Shown here: positions 50,297-59,935 of the stretch, piece after piece
Layout of the letters: the number at the start of each line of letters is the position of its first letter
Position numbering within the stretch: position 1 is the first letter of the stretch
From: Novosphingobium sp.
GTDB lineage: Bacteria > Pseudomonadota > Alphaproteobacteria > Sphingomonadales > Sphingomonadaceae
NCBI GenBank assembly: GCA_017745295.1
Contig: JAGHZR010000009.1
Location: forward strand, 1-64,000
Direction of reading: 5' to 3'
DNA: 64,000 nucleotides
The notes under the pieces: model-generated
Databases searched by the model: none
What the model was told of the DNA's origin: nothing
What the model saw: the letters and a program-made list of their open reading frames with translations, nothing else
Position numbers and translations under genes: made by a program

Positions 50297-50935
50297 CTAT
50301 CCGGCGGGAACCGCGCTTTCCTCGCCGCGCAGCTGCGCGACCACGGCGTCGGCCTCCATGCCGATCCCGCGCGTCAGGGAGGCCGGAAGTTCCACGCGGA
50401 AGCCGCGCGCCAGCAGGCCCTCGATCGCCCATTTCACGCAGAAGTCCGCCGCGACGCCGACCACGGTGACATCGCGAAGACCCTCGGCGGCGAGGTTTGC
50501 GAAGAAGGCCTCGCGATCGATTGCGTCGCCGCGACGCGGTTTCAGCGAGAGTCCGGACTCCGCCCACATATCGAACACGCCCTTGTCCAGAGTATAGACC
50601 GGAATGGACGGTGCGATCGCCCCCGCGTCGAGCACGCTGTTCCAGCCCGGTGTGCCGTGGATGCAATGGATCGGGAACTGCGCGCTTTCGGGGGACCCGG
50701 CGTAGACATCGGGGACGTGGGTGTCGAACGTGAGCAGCACGCCCGCCGTGGTTTCCGGGTCGAGCGCGGCGAGCCAGTCCTGCATCGGCGCGACGATCGC
50801 CTCGGCATCCGGAACCGGCAGCGCGCCGGAGACGTGGACGAAGTCGCCCTGCATGTCGACGACGATGACGAAGCGCTTCCTGCCGGAAACCGGAAGCGGG
50901 GTTGCCGAAAGTTCGATCGCGGTAAGGTTTGTCAT
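50297..50935 (-). CDS. Nicotinamidase-like isochorismatase-family hydrolase
   Basis: Would turn nicotinamide into nicotinate for NAD salvage. 212 residues. Seen: catalytic Asp 27 in VVDMQGDF, metal-type Asp 71 and His 73 in FDTHVPD, His 90 in PIHCIHGTPG, Lys 118 in TLDKGV, and the nucleophile Cys 166 in AADFCVKW. All three triad residues and the metal ligands are present, though spacing is not that of E. coli PncA, so the label is by similarity plus context: nicotinate phosphoribosyltransferase lies divergent, 27 bases away. Start ATG at 50935. Confidence 0.83.
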   Translation of the reverse strand: MTNLTAIELSATPLPVSGRKRFVIVVDMQGDFVHVSGALPVPDAEAIVAPMQDWLAALDPETTAGVLLTFDTHVPDVYAGSPESAQFPIHCIHGTPGWNSVLDAGAIAPSIPVYTLDKGVFDMWAESGLSLKPRRGDAIDREAFFANLAAEGLRDVTVVGVAADFCVKWAIEGLLARGFRVELPASLTRGIGMEADAVVAQLRGEESAVPAG

Positions 50936-50962
50936 TGGCGCATATCGTCCTAAGACTGAGGC

Positions 50963-52267
50963 ATGGTCTATACGGATATTGCAACCCGCACTTACAATCA
51001 CAACTGGCGGCTCGATCCGATCGTGCGCAGTTTGCTCGATACGGACTTCTACAAGCTGTTGATGCTGCAGATGGTCCGGCATCTCTATCCGGACGTCCGG
51101 GCGACTTTCGAGCTGATCAACCGCACGAAATCGGTGCGGCTTGCCGAAGTTATCGACGAGGCGGAACTGCGCGCCCAGCTCGACCATGCGCGTTCGCTGC
51201 GGTTCGGCAAGAAGGAACTGATCTGGCTGGCGGGCAACAGCTTCTACGGCAAGGCGCAGATGTTCAGCCCGGACTTCATCGCCTGGCTGGCCGAATTCCG
51301 CCTGCCCGAATACGAGCTGCACAAAGTTGACGGCCAGTACGAGCTGCGTTTCGAAGGGCCGTGGACGCATACGATGATGTGGGAGATTCCCGCGCTGGCC
51401 ATCGTCAACGAACTGCGTTCGCGGTCGGCGATGAAGGATCGCGGCCGTTTTGCGCTCGACGTGCTCTATGCCCGCGCCAAGGCCAAGCTCTGGGAGAAAG
51501 TGGAGCGGCTCGCGCAGCTTCCCGATCTCGTCCTCTCGGACTTCGGCACGCGGAGGCGGCATGGTTTCCTGTGGCAGCGCTGGTGCGTGGAGGCCCTGAA
51601 GGAAGGGCTGGGCAGTCGCTTCATCGGCTCGTCCAATGTCCTGCTGGCGATGGATGCCGATCTGGAGGCCATCGGCACCAATGCCCACGAATTGCCGATG
51701 GTGCTGGCGGCGCTGGCGGAAAGCGACGAGGAACTGCGCCAGGCACCCTACCGCGTGCTCAAGGACTGGAGCGACCACTACGGCGGCAACCTGAGGGTGG
51801 CGCTGCCCGATGCTTTCGGCACCGCCTCGTTCCTCGAACGCGCGCCCGACTGGGTGGCGGACTGGACCGGTTTCCGCCCCGACAGCGCGCCGCCGATCGA
51901 GGGCGGCGAGCAGATCATTCGCTGGTGGCGGGAAAAGGGACGCGATCCGAAGAGCAAGCTGCTGATCTTCTCCGACGGCATGGACATCGACAGTATCGAG
52001 GCGACTTATCGCCATTTCCACGGCCGGGTGCGCATGAGTTTCGGCTGGGGCACCAACCTCACCAACGACTTCCGCGGCTGCGCGCCGTTCGAGACGGCGG
52101 ACCTCGACCCGATTTCGCTGGTCTGCAAGGTCGTCTCGGCGAACGGGCGTCCGGCGGTGAAGCTCTCGGACAACCCGGCCAAGGCGACCGGCAGGCCAGA
52201 GGAGATCCAGCGCTATCTGCGTGTGTTCGGCGAGGCGGGCCGGGTGGCGAGCGCGGTTTCGGTCTAG
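50963..52267 (+). CDS. pncB: Nicotinate phosphoribosyltransferase (PncB)
   Basis: Makes nicotinate mononucleotide from nicotinate and PRPP, with ATP hydrolysis. 434 residues. Seen: [20 protein letters not shown] at the start, [34 protein letters not shown] with the His expected to be phosphorylated, [20 protein letters not shown] and [10 protein letters not shown] for phosphate and PRPP binding. All are PncB signatures. It is divergent from the nicotinamidase-like gene, so the pair forms a nicotinamide-to-NAMN salvage unit sharing one short promoter region. Confidence 0.95.
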   Translation: MVYTDIATRTYNHNWRLDPIVRSLLDTDFYKLLMLQMVRHLYPDVRATFELINRTKSVRLAEVIDEAELRAQLDHARSLRFGKKELIWLAGNSFYGKAQMFSPDFIAWLAEFRLPEYELHKVDGQYELRFEGPWTHTMMWEIPALAIVNELRSRSAMKDRGRFALDVLYARAKAKLWEKVERLAQLPDLVLSDFGTRRRHGFLWQRWCVEALKEGLGSRFIGSSNVLLAMDADLEAIGTNAHELPMVLAALAESDEELRQAPYRVLKDWSDHYGGNLRVALPDAFGTASFLERAPDWVADWTGFRPDSAPPIEGGEQIIRWWREKGRDPKSKLLIFSDGMDIDSIEATYRHFHGRVRMSFGWGTNLTNDFRGCAPFETADLDPISLVCKVVSANGRPAVKLSDNPAKATGRPEEIQRYLRVFGEAGRVASAVSV

Positions 52268-52310
52268 GTATCTGGACCGAAACCCGAACATCGCGGAAGA
52301 CCAAACTCCA

Positions 52311-54404
52311 CTAACGCTTGCGGGCGGTGTTCACGTGTCCGGTGCGAACATCGTCGCGCGGCTTGCCTTTGCTGGTACGCTGCGCCGAGGCGGGAGCGGC
52401 CGACAGCACCGGACCGCAGGCGGCCGACTTCGCATCGCCGACATCGACGAAGGCCAGAAGCCCGGCGACCGGCGTTGCCGCCACGGCGAGGCCCAGTCCT
52501 ACTCCGGCACGGCCCAAGAGCTGGGGGCTCACGACCCGAAGCGAGGGCTGGGCAAACCGGCCGCCTATTCCTACCGGGGACTGGCCCGAAAACAGGCTGA
52601 ATTTCTTTCCGTCTGCGCGGATTGCCAGATCGATCGCTTCCGTTCCGAAGCTGAAGCCGCCGCGTCCGGTAATCACGTTCTTCGACGTGTCGATGAGGAT
52701 CGGGTCTGCCGCGGCGGCGCCGCTGCGCACGGTGAAGGCGATGAGGCCGCAATTGATCTCCACCGGCTTCTTCAACTTGCCCTCGAACATCTTCGAGGCG
52801 AAAGTCCCTAGATCCAGCTCGGCCAGTTGCACGTTGCGCGTCCAGAAAGTGCCTCTGGGCATCACGAAAGCGATGCGCCCGGATGCAGAAGCGAGCGAGT
52901 CGTGGATCGTGTCGCCGCGACCTTCGAGTTTGATGCGGCCGCTGATAGTCCCCGTCGTGCCGGATTCCGCCACGCCGTAGCCTGCAAGCAGGCGGCCCAT
53001 CGGGGTCGGCGACAGCCGGATATCGTAGCTCGTCGCAGCGGGTCTCTGACGGGTGTCGAACACCAGGTTGGACGACACGTCGCCGCGCGCCATGGAGAAT
53101 GTCAGCGGCGACAGTGCAAGACGGCCATGGTCCAGCGACAGTTTGAGCGCGATGTTCTGCACCGGCACGTTGCGGGAGCGGACGGTGCCGATCTTCCAGT
53201 CCAGCCCGGCGTCGAAGCGCTGCATCGTCTCTACCGGCAGTGCGGCGTCGGGCAGGACCCGGCGCGCTCCGGCGCCCGTTGCGGCGGCGGCGGCCACGGC
53301 GCCTTTCGCGGCGACGATGTCAGGATTGTAGCCGATGAACGGCGCCGCATCGACGATGTCGAGCCGCCGCGTCGCGAGTGCGGCATCCAGGCGCAAGCGC
53401 TCAGCGTTGGTGACGGTCAGCTTGCCGGCGATGTCGGATTGGCCGAACGTGCCGTGAAGACCGGTGAAGCGGTAGGTTTCGCCGTCCTTCACGAGCTGCG
53501 CGGCAAGGCCGTAGCGGCGGGTTTGCGGAATGGCGACGTCGATGATGGCGAGCAGGTCGGACAGGTCGCTTCCGCGCGCCCGGACCTTGAGGGGAACGTC
53601 CTCGAAATCGGCGATCGAGGGCAGCGTGCCGGAAACGTCGATCCGGTTTCCGGCGGCCCAGGCGGTGAGTTCCAGCGCATTGCGTCCGCGATTGACGGTG
53701 GCGTCCGGGGACAGCAGGCGCGCGGTCACGCGGAACGGGGTCTTGCGCAGGATGCCGTCGCCCTGAACGCCCACGGCCTTGCTGATCCGGGCATTGGCGG
53801 AAGCGATCGGGTCGACCCGGAGATCGGCCAGCAGCGGCATCCGGGGGTCGGCATAACGAATGCGGGTGTCCGCCACGACGGCGCGGTCTATGCGGGGAAA
53901 CTCGAAGGGTTTGCCGCCTTCGCCGCCGCCGAAAGTCCAGGTGTTGCGGTCATGGCCCTTGTCCCATTCGAGATCGACGGCCCCGCCCTGAAGGTCCAGC
54001 GAGTAAACGTGCCGCCGCCCGAACAGCAGCGAGAGCGGGGCGATCCGGGCGTCGATGCGCCTTGCCGAGAAGAAGTGGCGGCGAGCGGCCCAGGCTGGAT
54101 TGGAGACACTGAGCCCTTCGGCGACGAACTTGATCCGCAGCGGCGCGAAGTAGAGCTGGAAGTCGCCGCCGACCTCCACCTGCCGTCCGGCCAGAGACCC
54201 TGCCATGCGCTCGAACGGGTGCTTCAGGAACCGGCCCTTGGTGATGAAAAGGACGAGCCACGCGGCGAATACCGCGATCATGATTGCGAGCAGGATGTTG
54301 CGCAGGATGTGCAGGCGCTGCCTCGGGCGCCGTTGCGGAGGTTTCGCTTCCGTCGCCGCTGCGCCGGAAGCGGCCAGCGCATCGCTTTGCGTCGTTGCAT
54401 CCAT
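52311..54404 (-). CDS. AsmA-family protein
   Basis: 697 residues. One N-terminal membrane segment at about 36-55 (NILLAIMIAVFAAWLVLFIT), then a long periplasmic region with the AsmA pattern (LAGRQVEVGGDFQLYFAPL, then beta-strand repeats) and a C-terminal AsmA domain (TGRGGFSFGTEAIDLAIRADGK). The family takes part in lipid transfer to, or organisation of, the outer membrane. The very C-terminus (after about 660) is Ser/Lys-rich and disordered. The ATG at 54404 is 95 bases before the CheB stop; its own operon. Confidence 0.88.
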   Translation of the reverse strand: MDATTQSDALAASGAAATEAKPPQRRPRQRLHILRNILLAIMIAVFAAWLVLFITKGRFLKHPFERMAGSLAGRQVEVGGDFQLYFAPLRIKFVAEGLSVSNPAWAARRHFFSARRIDARIAPLSLLFGRRHVYSLDLQGGAVDLEWDKGHDRNTWTFGGGEGGKPFEFPRIDRAVVADTRIRYADPRMPLLADLRVDPIASANARISKAVGVQGDGILRKTPFRVTARLLSPDATVNRGRNALELTAWAAGNRIDVSGTLPSIADFEDVPLKVRARGSDLSDLLAIIDVAIPQTRRYGLAAQLVKDGETYRFTGLHGTFGQSDIAGKLTVTNAERLRLDAALATRRLDIVDAAPFIGYNPDIVAAKGAVAAAAATGAGARRVLPDAALPVETMQRFDAGLDWKIGTVRSRNVPVQNIALKLSLDHGRLALSPLTFSMARGDVSSNLVFDTRQRPAATSYDIRLSPTPMGRLLAGYGVAESGTTGTISGRIKLEGRGDTIHDSLASASGRIAFVMPRGTFWTRNVQLAELDLGTFASKMFEGKLKKPVEINCGLIAFTVRSGAAAADPILIDTSKNVITGRGGFSFGTEAIDLAIRADGKKFSLFSGQSPVGIGGRFAQPSLRVVSPQLLGRAGVGLGLAVAATPVAGLLAFVDVGDAKSAACGPVLSAAPASAQRTSKGKPRDDVRTGHVNTARKR

Positions 54405-54499
54405 ATCGCCCTAAACGACGGGAAGCCGTTTGGTTTCGCAGAAAGGCGCAGACCCGCCACGACCGGACGATAACCCACTCCGGCCATTGGACGATATCT

Positions 54500-55066
54500 C
54501 TACCCGGCCAGATCCAGCAATCGCTTCGCAAGTGCATCGAGGGGCACACTCTCGGCGCCCGGCACGAAGGCCAGGGCGGCGCGCGGCATGACCGGATAGG
54601 CGGCGCTTGCGGGATCTTCGACCAGCGCGGTCCCTCCCGCCTCGAAGAGGGCGCGCAGGCCCTCGGCACCGTCATGGTTGGCGCCGGTGAGCACCGCGCC
54701 CACCAGACCGGAGCCATAGGCATCGGCGGCGCTCTCGAACAGCACGTCGATGGACGGGCGGGAGAACTGTACGGGTCCCTCGACCGAAAGCGAGACGGTG
54801 CGGTCGGTCTCGACCAGCATGTGGTAGTCGGGAGGGGCGAAGAGGATCGTGCCCGGCGCGATCGGTTCCTTGTCGTCCGGTTCGCGCACCTCGAGGTTGC
54901 ATTTGGCAGCGAACAGTGAGGCCAGCACGTTCCTGCGGCCGGGCGGTACGTGAACCACGACCAGAACCGGCAGCGGATAATCGCCTGGCAGGATCGGAAG
55001 GAGGCGGGAGAGCGCCTGCACGGCGCCCGCCGATGCTCCGATAACGACGGCGCGGGGCCGGGTCAC
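54500..55066 (-). CDS. Standalone CheB-type methylesterase domain
   Basis: 188 residues, only the catalytic domain, from a GTG at 55066. Catalytic Ser 12 in GASAGAVQAL, His 39 in VVVHVPPGR and Asp 132 in TGANHDGAEG are all present. The receiver domain of chemotaxis CheB is absent, so it is not switched by phosphorylation of its own receiver. With the CheR gene upstream (four-base overlap, GTGA) and the hybrid kinase before that, it may act in a signalling set outside motility, but its target is not known. Confidence 0.9.
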   Translation of the reverse strand: MTRPRAVVIGASAGAVQALSRLLPILPGDYPLPVLVVVHVPPGRRNVLASLFAAKCNLEVREPDDKEPIAPGTILFAPPDYHMLVETDRTVSLSVEGPVQFSRPSIDVLFESAADAYGSGLVGAVLTGANHDGAEGLRALFEAGGTALVEDPASAAYPVMPRAALAFVPGAESVPLDALAKRLLDLAG

Positions 55067-55905
55067 GGATCGCGCCGCTGGTAGATCTTCTCCTCGCGCA
55101 CGAATTCACCGAACGACCCGGCATATTGCGAGAAACGCAGGCTTTCCTTCGCCCCGAGGCCGAGGAAGCCTTTGCGCGCCAGCGAGCCGCGAAACAGCCC
55201 GACGGCGCGGTCCTGCAAGCCGCGGTCGAAGTAGATCATGACATTGCGGCAGGAAATCAGGTGCATTTCCGCAAAGACCGCATCGGTGACGAGGCTGTGG
55301 TCGGAAAAGACCACGCGCTCGCGCAGGCTCTTGTCGAAGGCGGCGTGGCCGTAGGCGGTGGAATAATAATCCGAAAGCGAGGACTTTCCGCCGGAAAACT
55401 GGTGGTTCTCGGTGAACGTGCGAATGCGGTCCAGCGGATAGATGCCCCGCGCGGCGGCATCGAGCGCATCCTGGTTGATATCCGTCGCATAGAACAGCGT
55501 GCGTTCTTCCAGTCCTTCCTCGCGGAACAGGATGACGAAGGAGTAGAGTTCCTCGCCGCTGCTGCATCCCGCGATCCAGACCTTGAGCGAAGGGTAGGTG
55601 CGCAGATGCGGCACGACTTTCTCGCGAATGGCGCGGAAGTAGGCGGGGTCGCGGAACAGTTCGCTGACCTGCACGGTCAGGAAGTCCAGCAGGCGCGAGA
55701 CGGTGGCCGGATCGCGCAACAGGCGGTCCTGGAGCGCCGAGAACGTCGGCAGCCCCATCTGGTCGCGTGCCTGCCGCAACCGCCGTTTCAGCGAGGCCTG
55801 GGCGTAATTGCGAAAGTCGTAGTGATAGCGGCGGAAAAGCGCCTCCAGCAGGAGGCGGATCTCGATATCCTCGATCTGCTCGCCGTCCATCTGTTCTGCG
55901 TCCAT
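55063..55905 (-). CDS. CheR-type methyltransferase
   Basis: 280 residues from the ATG at 55905. N-terminal helical CheR domain (LLLEALFRRYHYDFRNYAQASLKRRL, in parts), then the SAM-binding domain with VWIAGCSSGEELYSFVI and the SCRNVMIYFD motif. It should methylate Glu residues of a receptor-like protein. It sits between a standalone CheB and a hybrid kinase; no methyl-accepting protein is in the window, so the methylated target is unknown. It begins 13 bases after the kinase stop. Confidence 0.93.
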   Translation of the reverse strand: MDAEQMDGEQIEDIEIRLLLEALFRRYHYDFRNYAQASLKRRLRQARDQMGLPTFSALQDRLLRDPATVSRLLDFLTVQVSELFRDPAYFRAIREKVVPHLRTYPSLKVWIAGCSSGEELYSFVILFREEGLEERTLFYATDINQDALDAAARGIYPLDRIRTFTENHQFSGGKSSLSDYYSTAYGHAAFDKSLRERVVFSDHSLVTDAVFAEMHLISCRNVMIYFDRGLQDRAVGLFRGSLARKGFLGLGAKESLRFSQYAGSFGEFVREEKIYQRRDP

Positions 55906-55918
55906 CAGGGCCTCCGCA

Positions 55919-58900
55919 TCATCGCGGCATCCACACGCGGACCAGCGAGAGCAGCTTGTCCACATCGAGCGGCTTCGACATGTAGTCGTTGGCGCCTGCC
56001 TCGATGCAGCGCTCCTGGTCGTCCGGCATGGCCTTGGCGGTGAGCGTGATGATCGGCAGTTTCGTCCAGCGCGGGTCCTGGCGGATTTCGCGGGTGGCGG
56101 TAAGGCCGTCCTTTACCGGCATCATCACGTCCATCAGCACGAGATCGATGCGGCGGGCCCTGTCCTCTGCGAAGCGGTCGAGCGCATCGATGGCCTCTTG
56201 CCCGTTGCGGGCGATCTCCACCACCGCGCCCTGCGGTTCGAGGATGTTGGTGAGCGAATAGACGTTGCGCACGTCGTCCTCGACCACCAGAATGCGGCGG
56301 CCTTCGAGGATCGCATCGCGATTGCGGGCCTGCTGGATCATCGTCTGCTGCTCCGCCGGCATTTCGGTGACCACCTGATGCAGGAACAGCGAGACTTCGT
56401 CGAGCAGCCGCTCGGGCGAGCGCGCGCCCTTGATGATGATCGAATCCGAATAGCGGCGCAGGCGCTGCTCGTCGTCGGCAGTGAGGTCGTGGCCGGTATA
56501 GACGATCACCGGCGGGAAGGCATAGCCACCCTCGCGGCTCAGGGTTTCGAGGAGCGTGAAGCCGCTGGCGTCGGGCAGGGCGAGGTCCAGCACCATGCAG
56601 TCGAACGTCTGGCCGGCCAGCAGTTCGAGGCATTCGGCGGCGGTGGCAGCGGCGACCGTCTCCACGTCGCCCGAAGTCAGCAGCCGCGCCACGGCGTCGC
56701 GCTGGACCGGATCGTCCTCGACGATCAGCACCCGGCGCGTGGGGGAATCGAGCCGGGCCGCCAGCGTTTCCAGCACGCCCGAAAGGTCTTCGCGCTTCAC
56801 CGGCTTCACGAGGTAGCCCACGGCACCCAGCGACAGCGCCGTCTGGGTATGGTCGCTGCCGGAGACGACATGAACGGGGATATGGCGCGTCTCGACATCG
56901 CGCTTCAGGCGGTCGAGCAGGGCGAGGCCGGACTGGTCGGGCAGCCCGATGTCGAGCACGACGGCGTGCGGTCGGAAGCTGCGGGCCAGCTGGAGCGCTT
57001 CCTCGGCGGTTCCTGCGACCAGACACCGGAAGCCCATTTCCCGCGCCATGTCGCGGACGATGCCCGCGAAGGCGGAATCGTCCTCGACCACCAGCAGGAC
57101 ACGCTGGGCGGCCGTTGCCGCATCGCGGTCGTCCTCGACCTGCCGCAGCAGCACGGCCGGTTCCGGAGCGGTTTCGGGGCTGGGGGCCGGGGAGGGGATG
57201 GTAGCGACGGGCGCGGGACCGTTCGGCTTGATCTGCGCCGATCCGGTCAGTGCGGGGTCGTAGGCCAGCGGCAGACGCAGCGTGAAGCGGCTGCCCTGGC
57301 CGGGCACGCTCGCCAACGAGATCGCCCCGCCCAGCAGGCGGGCGAGTTCGCGCGAGATCGAGAGGCCGAGGCCGGTGCCGCCGTACTTGCGATTGACCGT
57401 ACCGTCGGCTTGCCGGAATGCCTCGAAGATCGCGCGCTGCTGGTCTTCGGGAATGCCGATCCCGGTATCGGTCACGGAAAGCAGCAGGGCGGCTGTGCTC
57501 TCCGGGGCGCCGTCCGGTTCGATATCCAGCCTTACGCAGCCCGTTTCGGTGAACTTGAAGGCATTGGAGAGCAGGTTCTTGAGCACTTGCTCCAGACGTT
57601 GCCGGTCGGTGTCGAGCGTGACCGGGCAACCCGGCGCGACGCGGATTTCGAAATCCAGCCCCCGGTCCCGTGCGACCGGCTGGAAGACTTGCCGCATGTC
57701 GCCCGCAAGCCGCTCCAGCAGCACCGTCTCGGGCCGGATCTGCAAGTGTCCCGCCTCGATCTTGGACAGGTCGAGAATGTCGTTGATCAGTGCCAGCAGG
57801 TCGTTGCCGGAGGACTCGATGGTGCGCGCATATTGCACCTGTTCGCCGGTGAGGTTGGCCTTGGGATTGTCGCTCAGCAGCTTCGACAGGATCAGCAGCG
57901 AATTGAGCGGCGTGCGCAGTTCGTGGCTCATGTTGGCGAGGAAGTCGGACTTGTAGCGGCTGGCTTGCTCCAGCTCCTGCGCCTTCAGTTCGACCGCGGC
58001 GTTGGAGCGGGCAAGATCGTCGCGCTGGTGCTCCAGCTGCTGGGCCTGTTCCTCAAGCTGCGAATTGGTCTGCTCCAGCTCGACCTGCTGGTGCTCGAGC
58101 CGGACCTGCGATTCCTTGAGGGCGCGGCCTTGTTCTTCCAGCTCCTCGTTGGAGACGCGCAGTTCCTCGCTCTGGACCTGGAGCTCTTCGGCATGGTGCT
58201 GCAACTCGGCCCGGTAGCGCGCCGAACGCAGGGCAACGCCTGCCGCGTTCGAGATTTCGGCAAGGAAGGTCAGGACATGCTCGTCCACCGGTTGAAGGAA
58301 ACCGAGTTCGATCACCCCGTGAACCGCGCCGTCAGCCATGGCAGGCGCGATCAGCAGGTGGCGCGGCTTGTCGCTGCCGAAGGTGGAGCCGATGGTCAGG
58401 TAGCTGTCGGGAATGTCGGCCAGCAGCACGGGTTCGCCGTCCGCGGCGACCTGGCCAAGCAAGCCTTCCCGCAAGGCGAAACGCTCGACGATCCCGGCAT
58501 CTGCGGGCACGCCGTGGGAGGCGATGCGGCGGAACAGGTGGCCGTCCCCAGAGAAGACCGCACCGGCCTGCGCGCCTACGAACTTGACCAAGAAGGCGAG
58601 AATATTCTCGCCCAGTTGCTCGACCGGCTGGTCGCCCAGTATCGCCGAGGCGAGCGCGACTTGTCCCGACTGGAGCCATTGACGGTGCCCGGCGGCGATC
58701 GCCGCGCGGCGGATCAGGAAGCCGATCGCCAGCGTGAGGGCAATTCCCAGGAGGCAGGAGGCCATGCCGCTGGCCCAGGCCGAGCGATAGGCCTGTTCCA
58801 TTTCGGCAAGCCGCTCAGCCCGCAGCCGCGCTTCGTCCTGCTGCATCAGGCCGAGCTGGGCGCGGATTGCGTCCATTTCGGTCTTGCCGCGATCCGAGGC

Positions 58901-59404
58901 GACCAATGGGAGGGCCGCTTCCAGGCCGCCGCTCTTGCGGGTTTCGATCGTTTCGCGCAGTTCGGCGAGCTTGGCGTCGATATGGCGGCGCAGCGGCAGG
59001 AGGCGGTCCTGTTGCTCGGGATTGTCACGGGTGAGACCGGCAATCGCCTCGAACTGCCCGCCGACATCGGCAAGCGCGCTGCGATAGGGATCGAGATAGC
59101 TTTCCCGCCCGGTCAGCAGAAACCCGCGCTGCCCGGTCTCGGCATCCTGCACGGCCGAAAGCAGACGGTTCAGCGCAACAATGACTTCGTGGGAATGGAC
59201 GATCTTGCGCGTGTCGTCCCGCAGCACGCGCAGGTTGAGATAGGCCACCGTCCCGCTGGCGAGAAAGAACAGGACCGCGACAGCGAGACCTAACGCGGTC
59301 TTGGGGTCCAGTCCCGGCGCCGACCGCCGTGTCTTTCCGGAAAATTGATGGGAACCGTCGAGCGTTGGTTTGGCAGGGGCCGCCTGCTTGAAAGGTGAGT
59401 GCAT
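55919..59404 (-). CDS. Hybrid sensor histidine kinase with CHASE3, GAF and three receivers
   Basis: 1161 residues. N-terminal membrane segment near 36-57, periplasmic CHASE3 domain at about 60-205, second membrane segment near 214-231, GAF domain about 255-395, a long coiled coil (395-485), HisKA with phosphorylated His 494 in MSHELRTPLNS, HATPase with Asn 614 and DTGIG (646-650), then three receivers with Asp 818, Asp 940 and Asp 1092. All phosphorylation sites are present. No Hpt domain, so phosphate must leave through another protein. Followed by CheR and CheB, with which it is in one transcription unit. Confidence 0.93.
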   Translation of the reverse strand: MHSPFKQAAPAKPTLDGSHQFSGKTRRSAPGLDPKTALGLAVAVLFFLASGTVAYLNLRVLRDDTRKIVHSHEVIVALNRLLSAVQDAETGQRGFLLTGRESYLDPYRSALADVGGQFEAIAGLTRDNPEQQDRLLPLRRHIDAKLAELRETIETRKSGGLEAALPLVASDRGKTEMDAIRAQLGLMQQDEARLRAERLAEMEQAYRSAWASGMASCLLGIALTLAIGFLIRRAAIAAGHRQWLQSGQVALASAILGDQPVEQLGENILAFLVKFVGAQAGAVFSGDGHLFRRIASHGVPADAGIVERFALREGLLGQVAADGEPVLLADIPDSYLTIGSTFGSDKPRHLLIAPAMADGAVHGVIELGFLQPVDEHVLTFLAEISNAAGVALRSARYRAELQHHAEELQVQSEELRVSNEELEEQGRALKESQVRLEHQQVELEQTNSQLEEQAQQLEHQRDDLARSNAAVELKAQELEQASRYKSDFLANMSHELRTPLNSLLILSKLLSDNPKANLTGEQVQYARTIESSGNDLLALINDILDLSKIEAGHLQIRPETVLLERLAGDMRQVFQPVARDRGLDFEIRVAPGCPVTLDTDRQRLEQVLKNLLSNAFKFTETGCVRLDIEPDGAPESTAALLLSVTDTGIGIPEDQQRAIFEAFRQADGTVNRKYGGTGLGLSISRELARLLGGAISLASVPGQGSRFTLRLPLAYDPALTGSAQIKPNGPAPVATIPSPAPSPETAPEPAVLLRQVEDDRDAATAAQRVLLVVEDDSAFAGIVRDMAREMGFRCLVAGTAEEALQLARSFRPHAVVLDIGLPDQSGLALLDRLKRDVETRHIPVHVVSGSDHTQTALSLGAVGYLVKPVKREDLSGVLETLAARLDSPTRRVLIVEDDPVQRDAVARLLTSGDVETVAAATAAECLELLAGQTFDCMVLDLALPDASGFTLLETLSREGGYAFPPVIVYTGHDLTADDEQRLRRYSDSIIIKGARSPERLLDEVSLFLHQVVTEMPAEQQTMIQQARNRDAILEGRRILVVEDDVRNVYSLTNILEPQGAVVEIARNGQEAIDALDRFAEDRARRIDLVLMDVMMPVKDGLTATREIRQDPRWTKLPIITLTAKAMPDDQERCIEAGANDYMSKPLDVDKLLSLVRVWMPR

Positions 59405-59536
59405 GAGCCTGCCAGAAAAGGAGTGCGCCGGAAACGCCAGGCTTCCCGCATGCGGGGAAATTCACCAGCGATCAAGGCGTTCCATCCCACTCGCACGATC
59501 GGGTAAGATTCTTTCCGTGCAGATCTTGGCTGTCTT

Positions 59537-59809
59537 TCAGGAAGCGCCGTTTCCGGCCGGTGGCGGAGCCGGGCTCTGCATACCGGGTTGTTCCTGAGGC
59601 GTTACATCGCCTTGCTCGACGGCTTCCCGCGTGTCGTTCACCCCGCCGGTATCATCGGGAGCTTGAACGGCCCGAACGATCCAGATCAGCGAGAGCGCCG
59701 CAATCGCCAGTACCAGGCTGATCAGCAGAATGTACCGGACGGTGCCCGGCGTCGAACCGGCCCGGGCTTCATCCTTTTCGAGATGCACTTTCTCGTCGCG
59801 GCTATCCAT
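59537..59809 (-). CDS. Small single-pass membrane protein under an EcfG-type promoter
   Basis: 90 residues. Charged N-terminus (DSRDEKVHLEKDEARAG), one membrane segment at about 26-47 (YILLISLVLAIAALSLIWIV), and a Pro/Gln-rich C-terminal tail (QEQPGMQSPAPPPAG). No family recognised. A GGAAC-N16-CGTT promoter, the pattern for the general-stress sigma factor EcfG, lies 47-71 bases before the ATG at 59809. It is on the same strand as the hybrid kinase, 132 bases upstream of it, so read-through could also supply the kinase. Confidence 0.75.
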   Translation of the reverse strand: MDSRDEKVHLEKDEARAGSTPGTVRYILLISLVLAIAALSLIWIVRAVQAPDDTGGVNDTREAVEQGDVTPQEQPGMQSPAPPPAGNGAS

Positions 59810-59855
59810 CCTGCACCTTTCAAGCTGAGGGTCCTGAAACCGGGGGTTAGCAGTC

Positions 59856-59880
59856 AACGCATGCCGACCATCGACGTTCC
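59856..59880 (-). promoter_or_regulatory. EcfG-type (general stress) promoter
   Basis: On the minus strand GGAAC (59876-59880), 16 bases, CGTT (59856-59859). This is an exact match to the consensus of EcfG-dependent promoters in alphaproteobacteria. It lies at the right distance before the small membrane protein gene. Confidence 0.85.
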
Positions 59881-59935
59881 CCCTGGCGATCCCGAACCTT
59901 CGGCAGCAGCCGGCGATGCGGCGCTGCAAACATCG

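Noticed and set aside
56198..59293. A 1031-codon open frame on the plus strand opposite the hybrid kinase
   Set aside because: The minus strand has HisKA, HATPase and three receiver motifs. The plus frame has repetitive charged composition expected of a shadow.
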